A DNA stretch of 15,473 nt from NCBI GenBank assembly GCA_027382625.1, contig JAJKFJ010008472.1:1-15473 (forward strand), written 5' to 3'. The DNA is from Tetmemena sp. SeJ-2015 (Eukaryota > Ciliophora > Spirotrichea > Sporadotrichida > Oxytrichidae). Below are positions 1 to 9,021 of this stretch, piece after piece. Both the position numbers and the translations under genes were made by a program. The number at the start of each line of letters is the position of its first letter. Within the stretch, counting starts at the first letter, position 1. A model generated the notes under the pieces. The model was given only the letters and a program-made list of their open reading frames with translations, was not told the DNA's origin and did not search any database.

Positions 1-474
1 GAAGGTGTTGTGTGTGAACACAGCTTCGTCAGCACATACAAACTTCACGCTATCCCTCTCACACCTGAGCAGCTAGTCGTAAATATATTTCAGATTATTA
101 TAATAAAATGGCTTAGTGAAGTCTATAGCGCGCTTCACTCGATTCACAGTTTTGTACGTTATGCCATTTCAACGATAGATGTTTGCTACAGTCTACGGAG
201 AGATCTTTAGATAAGGAAACTATCTATGGAAGATCTTCGCGTGCTACTCCAAACTAAAGTGCGCTTAGTGGCGAAGAGTTTGAGGATCAATCAAATAATT
301 GAAGTGCACATCTTGAAACTTAGACGTGCGATGAGGAACAGCTGCAACTCCTAACTTTCTCATCTGCAAAGCAATTTTAAAATGCGAGAGTATAGTGTGG
401 CACTCTCAACATTTTTGCGATGGAGTTGATGTTGAAAACTGGATATTACTACTGATAAGGGTGACTACATCCAT
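1..474 (-). pseudogene. TBE-like Tc1/mariner-superfamily transposase, N-terminal part, two in-frame TGA codons
   Basis: With TAA/TAG as Gln, the minus frame from the ATG at 474-472 is open to the window edge except for TGA at 408-406 and 171-169. It gives a helix-turn-helix-like region, including ISPQTVANIYR and then NGITYKTVNRVKRAI, the usual DNA-binding and linker pattern of Tc1/mariner transposases. This is followed by VKFVCADEAVFTHNTF, the hydrophobic strand with the first catalytic Asp (codon 30-28) and the following Glu. Four Gln codons here are TAA or TAG (HQA, LEQH, HRQF, SPQT). The other catalytic acidic residues lie beyond the edge. Both TGA codons could be CGA or AGA that mutated, so I call a pseudogene; a TGA that is read through cannot be excluded. 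The plus strand has an open frame in register (1-429), which I treat as a shadow because it shows no motif. Confidence 0.75.
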
Positions 475-627
475 ACCTTATAGTAAAAATGAAACTGAAA
501 TCATAAAAAAAACTCAGTTCAGTATTTGAGTTTATTATTAATAAAAAAAAAATCGTTTTTAAAAAAAATTTTACAATCTCTTTTTTAATCTATTTAACCT
601 AATTACTAAATTAGAATTTTATAATCT

Positions 628-650
628 GGGGTTTTGGGGTTTTGGGGTTT
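628..650. repeat. Internal telomere-type repeat (G4T4)2-G4-T3
   Basis: The 23 bp run reads GGGGTTTTGGGGTTTTGGGG followed by TTT. This is the telomere repeat of hypotrich and euplotid ciliates, but it sits inside a long molecule with unrelated DNA on both sides, so it is not a chromosome end. TBE transposons have such a tract as the outermost part of their inverted repeats, and the adjacent transposase fits that reading. The neighbouring bases on the right are ATG CAC; a three-base target duplication cannot be tested without the other end. Confidence 0.85.
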
Positions 651-1294
651 ATGCACGGCAGCAAATTATATGGGTATACTATCAGCTTCACTTCTCTCTT
701 TATTCCTAAATTTTGTATACTGATCTAATTAGCAGATGTATTCGAAGATTAAATCGACTTTCTTATCATATTGTGGGGTTTTGAATGAGACTCATTGAGT
801 ATTAGTGATGCATGTTAGAGAAAACAAATTAATAAACGGATGAAATGAAAATGAGAATAAAGAATTCCTGATCCATGTCATTATCTACACTTAGAGATAT
901 CTAAATTAATGACAGGACTATTCAAAATGAGTAATAGTAGGTACTCTTTAACTGAAATGAAAAAAATGAGAGATACTAAAGATTTATTTTATGAGCAGGC
1001 ATAAAAGATATGTTAAGCTTTGGGTGGAGCAGATACAGTTTAAATTTTTTTATTTTGCTTAAACTAAATGGATGAGAACACGGAGAATTCTGATTAAATA
1101 AATTTGAAATTAAAATTATTCTAAAATTAAAGGAATTCTCAAAATTTTAATGGTTGATAATTTAGTATTGACAAAAATTTGTAATAATATGGATACAAGT
1201 GAGATTAAGCTTGCTACCAACATACTTGATTCTTAAGAAAAAGATATATTATTACTAATTTAACGTTGATTTTTAAAATTGTTAAAACCTATTT
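651..1294. other. AT-rich non-coding stretch, no gene seen
   Basis: All frames are broken by frequent TGA on both strands, and I saw no motif. Several short GAATTC-containing words recur (near 863, 1084 and 1131) but do not form a regular array. In a hypotrich germline this would be intergenic or germline-limited DNA. Confidence 0.5.
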
Positions 1295-1759
1295 TAATTA
1301 TAGCTTACATTACAACAAAAAATTTAGAAATGGAGCTTTTTTTCTCCATCAGACCCCCGTGCGCCTACTCATTAATTATCTAGTTTAATAATTCCCAAGC
1401 CCACCACTACCCAAAGCAAGAACGACTACAAAAAGTCAAAAGTAAGTATTAAAATTTTTACAAAATTTTTGACTCTACCCATGATTTCAGAATAATCCGA
1501 AATTTTAATTTTTGTAACTCCATTTGCATTAATTCCAATAATGTTTTGAAATATTCCTGAATTTTCTTGAAATGATATTTTAAATATATTTAAATACAGA
1601 AGCATACTTGCTTTTGACTTTTTGTAATTATCGTATTCATTTTGGGTGGTGGATGGTCCTGGGAATTATTATAATAGAAAATTAATTAGTGATCGGAGGG
1701 GGGCTAATGGAGAAAAAAGCTCCATTTTTAAATTTTGACTGTAATGTAAGTTATAATTA
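1295..1759. mobile_element. Small inverted-repeat element (family C, MITE-like), 465 bp
   Basis: The left end begins TAATTATAGCTTACATTAC at 1295, and the reverse complement of the right end begins TAATTATAACTTACATTAC at 1759. Similarity continues inwards for about 150 bp with mismatches: GGAGC, a T run, CTCCAT, a C5-6 run near 1353 paired with a G6 run near 1697, and AAAAAGTCAAAAG at about 1430 paired with CTTTTGACTTTTT at about 1611. The centre is AT-rich with no coding frame. Both ends start with TA, which would fit a TA target, but the flanks do not prove a duplication. The arms differ at many sites, so the insertion is old. No transposase is present, hence non-autonomous. Confidence 0.75.
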
Positions 1760-2777
1760 CTGATGTCTATATTTAAATTTTTACCCATATTAATCTCTTT
1801 TGCGATTTTTACTTACCGTTATATATCTAATGGCTGAGTTCCCTAATGGCCTTATTTTTTATTATTCTCTTCACATTACATTAATTCGTACAAAGTTAAT
1901 TAAGTTTTAATATTTTCAAAAATCAAGCTTAAATTAGTAATAGTATCGCTATTCACTGATACTGATTACAAAGAAATAACATTCAAAAATTAAATAGATT
2001 AAAATATTTTATGAATAAGGTAAAATTTTTGAAATGTAAATTGAAAAATTAAACTAAATACAAATAAAGCAGGCAACTTCGGATTTAAAACTCTTCAAGT
2101 AGGAGGTTGCTCTCTTAAATATTTGATAAAACTTTCATTGTATGAGTGTTTAGTTAGTTGCTAAATGTTTCTTGAGTTATATTTTTTGAGTTGCGAATAA
2201 GTTAAGGAATTCTTGAAAGACTGTGTCGATAACTTAAAGTTTTAAAGTTTGCATTCAGCCATATATTTTTGGAGGGATAACATATTTCATCATTAGTAAA
2301 TTTCCTCAGACTACTTCATTAATTCAGTGTTACTAGTCTAGCACTGTTACTTTCAACTTTTAAGTGCCATTTTTAAAAAATATTTATTGATGAAGTTAGT
2401 GCTGAAAATAGCTGAATCCCTTCCGTCCATTAGAGTGGAATGCTATTTCTTATCTTAATCTAAATTATTCTTTAATAATTGAGTATAAAAACTATCAGGA
2501 ATTCTTTCACGAGTCTTGATCCTTCAAATCTTCGTTTATAGCTTATAAATTAGGCTATGATAATTATTTATGAATAGGAACCCCTTTTTAAGTATTACTT
2601 GTATTCACTCAACTTCTTGCAGGCAGGGCAAAAGATTAAAGTCTTATTTTTAGAAGGTTTTCCTCAAGTTTCTGTGTTTTCTTCAATACTTCTTAGATAA
2701 GTAAATATTAATCTCCTATTTAGTAACAATAAGTGAATTTAAGAGCTCTTATTAAGTATAATTAAGTTACTTAATAT
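1760..2777. other. AT-rich non-coding stretch, no gene seen
   Basis: No open frame with a recognisable motif and no rise in G+C. The DNA runs without visible structure up to the G run that starts element A at about 2778. Confidence 0.5.
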
Positions 2778-2790
2778 GGGGGGTGGGTCC

Positions 2791-2970
2791 GGCACCGCAC
2801 GTGCGGTCTGGGGACCGCACATATTTGCCCAGACCGCACTTACATTCCCCAGATTGCCCAGACCGCACATACTTTGCCCAGACCGCACACACTTTGCCCA
2901 GACCGCACATACCTAACCCAGTTTGCCCAGACCACACATACTAAACCCAGATTGCCCAGACCGCACATAA
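2791..2970. repeat. Subterminal GC-rich tandem array, left arm of element A
   Basis: About eight imperfect copies of a unit built on TTTGCCCAGACCGCACATAC stand in tandem, with spacing varying near 20 bp. The outer edge holds a 14 bp perfect palindrome ACCGCACGTGCGGT (2794-2807) next to a second inverted pair GTGCGGTC/GACCGCAC. The block is far richer in G+C than its surroundings. Arrays of this kind can bind a transposase in foldback elements; that role is inference. Open frames through it are products of the repeat and not genes. Confidence 0.9.
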
Positions 2971-4308
2971 TCTTTGATCGCATATTTCTGATGAGACTTT
3001 AATCTAATTTGGGGAGGGAGGGGCGGAAGTACACCTCCCTCTCTTTTTATGATATTGAATGCTAAAAAATCGTTCATATAGGTCGAAATCTGCCAAAAAT
3101 ACCAAAAATTAAGAGTTGTTGGCTGATGAAATTTCATTGAGGGTCAAATTTCATGATTTTAATTTTTCAAAATTGATCTATTTTTTTTTTTGTTATTTAC
3201 ACTATTTTTTAAGCTACAATATAGGGAGGATAGCATTACGTTATCATGAATATTATTTTATAAATACAATTTGTGGCACAGTTCGAAGACAACTGACAAG
3301 TCTTTTCTTTGAACTAAATGTCATCTTCTGCTTTAGTCTTAGATTCTGAATTCTTGAGTTAGTTTGTTCATCTTCTGTGAAATACTTGATTAGTTGCATT
3401 TCACTCTTCTGAAGTTGTATTCATGATCATTTTCATCCTTTAATATCTATCTTTAATAGTGTGATTGACATTTTGTCTTACCTTAGCAAATTATTGTGAG
3501 ATACTTACTTTTATATTATTTTAGCAAAGTTTCTAATCTTAAAAGTCTCTATCTTTTCTTGAGTTGCAATTGGTGCGAGAGTTAACCTCCTTCGAAACCC
3601 ATTTTTTTAAAAAAAAGTTTATCTAAAATTAATGAATTAATTTATTATCAGCTATTTACTTAAGTATTTCTTCCACAATTTCCATGATCATTTAATCATA
3701 TCCTTCCTATAATGTTTTTGCCATTTCATCTGCTTTAGTTATCAAGTCACATTTGCGCTTTTTAGAATTCAGGTTCTTCAAAATAACTTGTATATTATAT
3801 ATGATGATCCAAGATAAGTAAGAGAAGCTATGCATTCACATTCCAAGAACTTTAATGCTTTTGCTAAAAATTAACCAATAAATCATGTTATATTTTTGAA
3901 AATAGGAAAAAACCTGAGGGATGGCCTTTTCTCGTCAGCAACTTTTTTCATGAAAATATGAAATAATCATGATCTAGCCAAAAATTAACCAAAAACATAC
4001 ATATTTTTGTTCAAATTCAAATCCAAAGGGCTATCTAGGCATATTCTTAATTTAAAAAATCTGCATTATTTTTCAAAAATAAGTCTCAGAATTTTATCTT
4101 TAAGAATAATTTATTGAAAACTAACTGTATTGTAAATAAAATTATATAATATATAGAAAATTAGTTGTAATAAAATTATTTAGATTTATATAATAAAGAA
4201 TACTTTATTTGTTTTTGGGTACTTTAAGTATAAATAAGATTATAAGAGTCTGATAAATTAATTTAGAGATCTCTGATCTTCTTAAATATTTATATTGAAC
4301 TAAATTGC

Positions 4309-4847
4309 TTATTACCTAGCAGATGTGGCTGAACTCAAGCTGGCCGACAACTGGCGGATATCAGGCGGACATGGCGGAGGTGGCGGACCTCCAGTGACCA
4401 GATGGCTTGGAGAGGCGAGAATTGGCAAGGACTACTGGACTCGAGGTCAATGCAATTACCGATACAGGCTTACCTCCTATAAGCACGTACTGAGTTCCAC
4501 TACCGAAGGCAGAGAGCAAGCTATCTTAGACCTATCTGCTAGACAATTAGTGTGACTGGCAGCTCACGCCCTCAGTCATAGAAGGTTTGAACGGCAGGGA
4601 TTCCTGGCCATTGTCCTGTGCTGCGAGTGGCAACGTCCGAGTCCTCTTGCGGCTAGCGGTAATGATTCAAGCACTGGCAGCAGTAATATGGCTAGAGAGT
4701 ACCGGATTGGTAGCTAGAGGATCTGCAGCTCCATAAGGAATAAGCACTTATCTAATTGGGCAGGTAGGCAGATTTAATAACCTCGCTCATTATAGTAGTC
4801 TAATTAAACATCTCCCTTTATATAAAGCCATATCTGCTAGGTAATAA
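4309..4847. other. GC-rich segment with 22 bp inverted ends, unknown origin
   Basis: Ends are TTATTACCTAGCAGATGTGGCT (4309-4330) and, inverted, the same with one mismatch (4847-4826). Between them about 440 bp has roughly balanced base composition, unlike the surrounding AT-rich DNA. A frame from GTG 4325 is open to TGA 4553-4555 even in the standard code and includes a Gly-rich stretch (HGGGGGPP); after that TGA the same frame stays open for over 100 codons under the ciliate code. I recognise no domain on either strand, and there is no evidence it is expressed. It may be captured host DNA, a third nested element, or a foreign insertion. I do not call a gene. Confidence 0.6.
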
Positions 4848-4925
4848 ATAATTATAATGCGTTTAATGAGCTCAGCACTAATTATCAGAGACGTCTCGAA
4901 ACGGATTATTTTATTCATATCTAAA

Positions 4926-4972
4926 TAATGATGATGATGATGATGATGATCATCATCATCATCATCATTATC
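4926..4972. repeat. Palindromic (ATG)n/(CAT)n microsatellite
   Basis: A run of ATG units turns into a run of CAT units about the centre 4949/4950, giving a near-perfect hairpin with arms of at least 18 bp and one extra unit on the left. An open minus frame through it gives a poly-Asp then poly-His run, an artefact of the repeat. Confidence 0.9.
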
Positions 4973-5605
4973 AATTAAACTAATAAATTCACCTTTTTTA
5001 ATTTGTAAAACATAATTTTTGCAATTCAAATTTTTTCCAAAATAAATATTCTTTAAAATTTTTTAAATTACTAAAATAAAGAATATGGCCTGGATTGACC
5101 CTCTGAATTTGAATTTGGATTAAAAAATTTGTGTTTCTGACTAATTTTAGGCTAGATCATGATAATAAATATTTTCATGAAAAAAGAGGATGACAAGGAA
5201 AGACCCCCCACAAAAAACTTACATCTTTGTAACTGTAAATACATTCGAGGAAATATTTATCTAAGATGGAGAGGGCATAAAAACTGCAAAATTTGAAAAT
5301 TTTGAAGAGAAAATTTTACTTAGATAATAAAATTGGTGTATATCATTTAAAAAATATTTTGGCGTTGCTACATTTGACTGTAAATTATTTTTTAGTTATT
5401 TTCTGGAAATAATTGAAATCATGAAATTCAACCTTCAAGGAAAATTCAAAGGCCAAAAACTATTAATTTTTTGATATTTTGGTCAGATTTCGGCCAATAT
5501 TGATAATTTTTAGCATTTTTTGCTCATTAAAGTAGGGGAGATGCACTTCCGTACCAACCCCAAATTAGATTAAAGTCTCATCAGAAATATGCCATCAAAG
5601 ATTAT

Positions 5606-5823
5606 GTGCTGTCTAGGCTAAGTGTGTGCGGTCTGGGCAATCTGGGTTTGATATGTGCGGTCTGGGCAATCTGGGTTTGGTGTGTGCGGTCTGGGCAAAG
5701 TGTGTGCGGTCTGGGCAAAGTATGTGCGGTCTGGGCAAAGTATGTGCGGTCTGGGCAATCTGGGGAATGTATGTGCGGTCTGGGCAAATATGTGCGGTCC
5801 CCAGACCGCACGTGCGGTGCCGG
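5606..5823. repeat. Subterminal GC-rich tandem array, right arm of element A
   Basis: This is the mirror of the left array: about nine units built on TGTGCGGTCTGGGCAA, ending at the same 14 bp palindrome ACCGCACGTGCGGT (5807-5820). Unit order and number differ a little from the left arm, showing gain or loss of units after the arms formed. Three reading frames stay open across it because the repeat lacks stops; none should be taken as protein. Confidence 0.9.
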
Positions 5824-5837
5824 ACCCACCCCCCCTA

Positions 5838-7050
5838 AAAATATTGAAAATATAATTTTCTTGTAAAATTAGGAAAATATATTTATTACCTCAAATTAAT
5901 TTAAAATTAGGGATATTTCTGAATTAAAAAAATAATTTTTTTTTAAAGATGAAGATGCTTTTAAATTTCTATATTATTTTATTAAAACTATGGGATTTAT
6001 TTTTTCTATTTAGTAAATTAAATTAGTAATACAATCAGAATAAATAAAAATAAAAATACAGTATTCTTGAATATTGTTCTCCTTTTTAAAAAGGATGAAA
6101 TATTAGTTGATTTTTTTTTATGATGGCTGAAATTTCATGAAATTTTCTTATAGAAGTGTATACTCATAATTCAAAATGAAACAAAGAAGTTGATAGTAAC
6201 CAAAATAATAAAGTAAGTTAAAAATAATAAAAAAATGAAAATTAGGGAAAAATTATTAAGCAAAAGTATCTCTCTTTTTCATTTTCTCTTCTTAAAACAA
6301 TTTAAATTATGCTTTTAAAAGGAATATGGGTTTACATGAGTCATCATAAGAGCTGACATGCATAAAATCAGGGATTTGTGGCAAAATTATTCCTAGTATT
6401 TGAATTAAATGGTGCGACCTGAGTGAAACATAGTAGGACTTTTAAGTTGAAAATTATTTCCAATTATTTTCTTTAACATTCTGATCAGTAATATTATATG
6501 TCTCTTTAAAATAGTCGTTTTTTGTAAAGTTAAAGGAATTAGAAAATAATTATTTTATATTTATAATATCTGGGAATGAGAGCTAATAAGATTTATAATA
6601 CATCTTAACGATTTAAAATAGAACTTACACAAAAATAAATTGTAATTGAAATTACTTTACCCTAAATTAAGTTTATTTATATCAAATTTTATTTAAAATA
6701 ATAAAAATAGAGGAATTATTTGTAGAGCATAAACTTAGAATAATATATCAAACTGCTAATTGCTTTCAGAACTATCTAATTAAAGCAGTATGAGAATCTT
6801 TTTGAAAACACTGAAAATTACTTGATATGGAGTTTATCTTTCGATCTATTAATACTTAGTTTATTTTTATTTCAATCATCTAAATTTCATCAAATACTCT
6901 TGCATGAAAATCTAAGTCATAATCTAAAATTTTGTATGTAAAAATCTTTAGCACATGATATTTGGATTTAGTTATAAAAATTATTTAGCCTTTACCTTAT
7001 TGTTGTGATATTTATATCTTATATCTCCATAAAGAAGGTTAAGTTCAACA
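5838..7050. other. AT-rich non-coding stretch, no gene seen
   Basis: Dense TGA in most frames, many homopolymer A and T runs, no inverted-repeat element and no recognisable protein motif. Confidence 0.5.
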
Positions 7051-7773
7051 TCATCTATGATCTTATTTTATACAATCTTTCGGTGAAAATTAATTGCAGG
7101 AAATTAAATCAAAGATTTGAATTAATGTAAATTAATTTTTATATAATAAAGAAAAATTTTACAATAAAAAAAATTAGCACATAAAACTTTAATATTTAAT
7201 ACAAATATCTGCAATATTCTAAAATAATTTTAAAAAATAGTCAAGAAATTAAATTTTAAAATAAATAGAATTGGTTTAAATAATGTTGAGGCTTTGTAAT
7301 TTATGAAATTTAATTTTGCAAATATATACAAGCCCTTTAGCTTCTTTAACAGTCTTACCTTTTTTAAGTGAAGATTGTAGTCTTAGTTTGGCTGTGGAAG
7401 GTTGGTAGATTAGTAGATTCGTTTAAATGGAAGTGCTGTATTTGAGATGAGCTGCCTGAAATTTAACCCAATTAATCAATAAACTAATAACTTAAAATAA
7501 AAGTTTTTAATGTGTTTTCTAATAAACCTAGGTAAGAATAGAGATCTCTAAAAAAGAAATTAAATCTGGAACAATTACAAATAAAAATTCCGCCCTGAAT
7601 TCTGCAACGACCAGCCAACAGTCTCGTATTTTTAAGTTCTTGTGATTCAAAGATACAACAGCAATAGTTTATTGATTTATCTCTTATTCTGCTTGATTTT
7701 GCTACGAATTAAGTTCAAAACGCAGTTAGTAGTGCTACTAATTCCGTTGGCAACCATGTTAGTAATGTCGACG
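7051..7773 (-). other. Long TGA-free frame, possible decayed gene, unassigned
   Basis: Under the ciliate code the minus frame is open from just after TGA 776-774 (7776-7774) to TGA 7053-7051, about 240 codons with many TAA/TAG Gln codons. Parts at 7370-7460 and 7560-7660 have higher G+C and read like protein (for example WLVVAEFRAEFLF and SSLKKGKTVKEAKGLVYI). I recognise no family. A frame this long is expected a few times by chance in DNA this poor in TGA, and its 5' part runs into the tandem repeat, so this is only a candidate. Confidence 0.15.
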
Positions 7774-7892
7774 TCACGAAAGGCTTAAAAATAGCTGCTA
7801 CTAATTTCATTCCAACGCGATTGAACTGCTGCTAATTAAGTTGCAGCAACTTTAGTATTGCTACTAATTAAGTTTTAAGTATAATTAGTATT
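7701..7892. repeat. 32-33 bp tandem repeat, five clear units and one diverged
   Basis: Units begin GCTACTAATT or a close variant at 7701, 7734, 7797, 7828 and 7860, with a poorly matching 30 bp stretch at 7767-7796 in the place of a further unit. A typical unit starts GCTACTAATTAAGTT and ends TTAGTATT. Copies differ at many positions, so the array is old. Function unknown. Confidence 0.75.
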
Positions 7893-9021
7893 AATTTAAT
7901 GGACCCAGGGATAAATATCTTTAAATTTATTTTTCTAATTTAACAACGAATAAAATAAAGCTATAATTTTTTAATTCTTATATTTTTAATTTTAATAGAT
8001 CTGTTTATAAAAAATTAAATATTTTATCTATGTTTATATTATAGTTTAAATAAATTTAAATTGGTGATTGATTAAAATATTAAATGGAGAGGTGTCACTT
8101 CATGGCAGTTGAAATAACTAAAATGCATCTTATCTTTAGCTAATTCAAAATTCAATTAAAAAATTTAAGGAGTTACCTTTTTATCTGCTTCGCCTATGTG
8201 ATCAGCAGTGAAAGATGAAGTGCTTTCTTCTTGAAAATATTTTTTGTCGCTTATAACATATACTGTCACATAAAAGCTGCAAGGATAATACATTCTAGAA
8301 TTTCATCATTAATCTAATTTTAAAAAATATTTGAGATTGTTCAACAGCCACTCATTTTTTCCATTTTAATATTATATTTATCTCAGTTTTATTAATTTTT
8401 AAGCTTTAGCGTTATGAATACTTACATATTATCACATATTAATTACATGACTTATTTAATTTACCTTTTATTTTTCTCATTTATTTAATTTATTCTATAT
8501 TAAAAAGAATTAATTTTATTCTTTTTAGAGTTTTAATATGTCTTATAAAATATTTTATAAAAATATAGAGTAAATTTTACCTTAGATACAGTTAAGATTA
8601 GGACATTCTAATAAAGATTTGAAGTTTTATCTATGATAATTCAAACTAAAATTAAATAATTGATAGATGAGAATTTATACAAATTATAAGCAGTTAAATA
8701 TTATAAGCTACAAAATATATAGAGGCTCTAATCTACCAATCAAACTTGTGTCTTAAGTTAAAATATTTTAAGACCTTAGATAAATGTTTTTCTTGAGCTT
8801 TGTATTCTAAAAGGATTCTGTAATTATAAACGATACACATTTAAATTTTTTATTTTCTAAATTTTAAAACATTCGTTATATGGAGTTACAAGAAATAAAA
8901 AATAAATCGTTTTTTAATTTAATAAAAATATGGTTATAATGATTTTTAAAAATAGGTCGATTTAACAGAAATCTTGAAATTTTTGACTCAATAAAGTTAA
9001 TAAAATAATTATACTAAAATT
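7893..9021. other. AT-rich non-coding stretch, no gene seen
   Basis: No motif-bearing frame and no inverted-repeat element were seen. The minus-strand gene that follows has its TGA stop at 9024-9022. Confidence 0.5.

Larger units (their letters stand above)
1..650 (-). mobile_element. Right end of a TBE-like (telomere-bearing) transposon, truncated by window start
   Basis: The segment joins a Tc1/mariner-type transposase reading leftwards (474 to 1) to a terminal tract of G4T4 repeats at 628-650. Known TBE elements of hypotrich germlines start with C4A4 repeats and carry a DDE transposase near one end. Read from outside inwards, this end begins AAACCCCAAAACCCC, followed by AT-rich DNA and then the transposase ATG about 175 bp inside. 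The left end lies outside the window, so inverted-repeat length and target duplication cannot be checked. The two in-frame TGA codons in the transposase suggest an inactive copy. The element type is inferred from the transposase plus the terminal repeat together. Confidence 0.7.
3905..5217. mobile_element. Inverted-repeat element (family B, copy 1), nested in element A
   Basis: Left arm 3905-4075 and right arm 5045-5217 are inverted copies. Paired words include CTTTTCTCGTCAGC with the complement of GATGACAAGGAAAG, CATGATCTAGCC (3968-3979) with the complement of GGCTAGATCATG (5150-5161), and TTCAAATTCAAATCCAAAGG with its mirror. The arms match those of the element at 14651-15470, which defines the family. 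Its position inside the inverted arms of element A, with A-type DNA on both sides, shows it inserted later. The arms are visibly diverged, so it is older than copy 2. The interior holds the GC-rich segment 4309-4847 and a palindromic ATG/CAT repeat. Confidence 0.8.
2778..5837. mobile_element. Foldback-like inverted-repeat element (family A), 3.06 kb
   Basis: The left tip GGGGGGTGGGTCCGGCACC is mirrored at the right end. Inverted similarity runs on through arrays of a GC-rich ~20 bp repeat, then single-copy arm DNA: TCTGATGAGACTTTAATCTA at about 2987 and its complement at about 5570. It fades near 3205 on the left and 5405 on the right, so each arm is about 430 bp. Outer arm parts match closely and inner parts are more diverged. 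I see no transposase in the interior, which is AT-rich (3205-3904) and then taken up by the nested element B. The tip is a run of G after AATAT on the left and before TAAAAATATT on the right; I cannot define a target duplication. Long arms with subterminal repeats suggest a non-autonomous foldback element. Confidence 0.85.

Noticed and set aside
1..429. Plus-strand open frame (open in the standard code at 10-210, longer under the ciliate code)
   Set aside because: It is the complement, in register, of the minus-strand transposase, which has helix-turn-helix and DE motifs; the plus frame has none.
780..2530. Recurring GAATTC-containing words suggesting a large inverted repeat around element C
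   Set aside because: The words do not extend into alignable arms when the two sides are compared.
4790..5029. Minus-strand frame with poly-Asp and poly-His
   Set aside because: It is produced by the ATG/CAT palindromic repeat and AT-rich flanks, with no domain.
5602..5866. Four overlapping frames on both strands through the GC-rich array, and a similar one at 2913-3137
   Set aside because: All are readings of a stop-free tandem repeat in a transposon arm.
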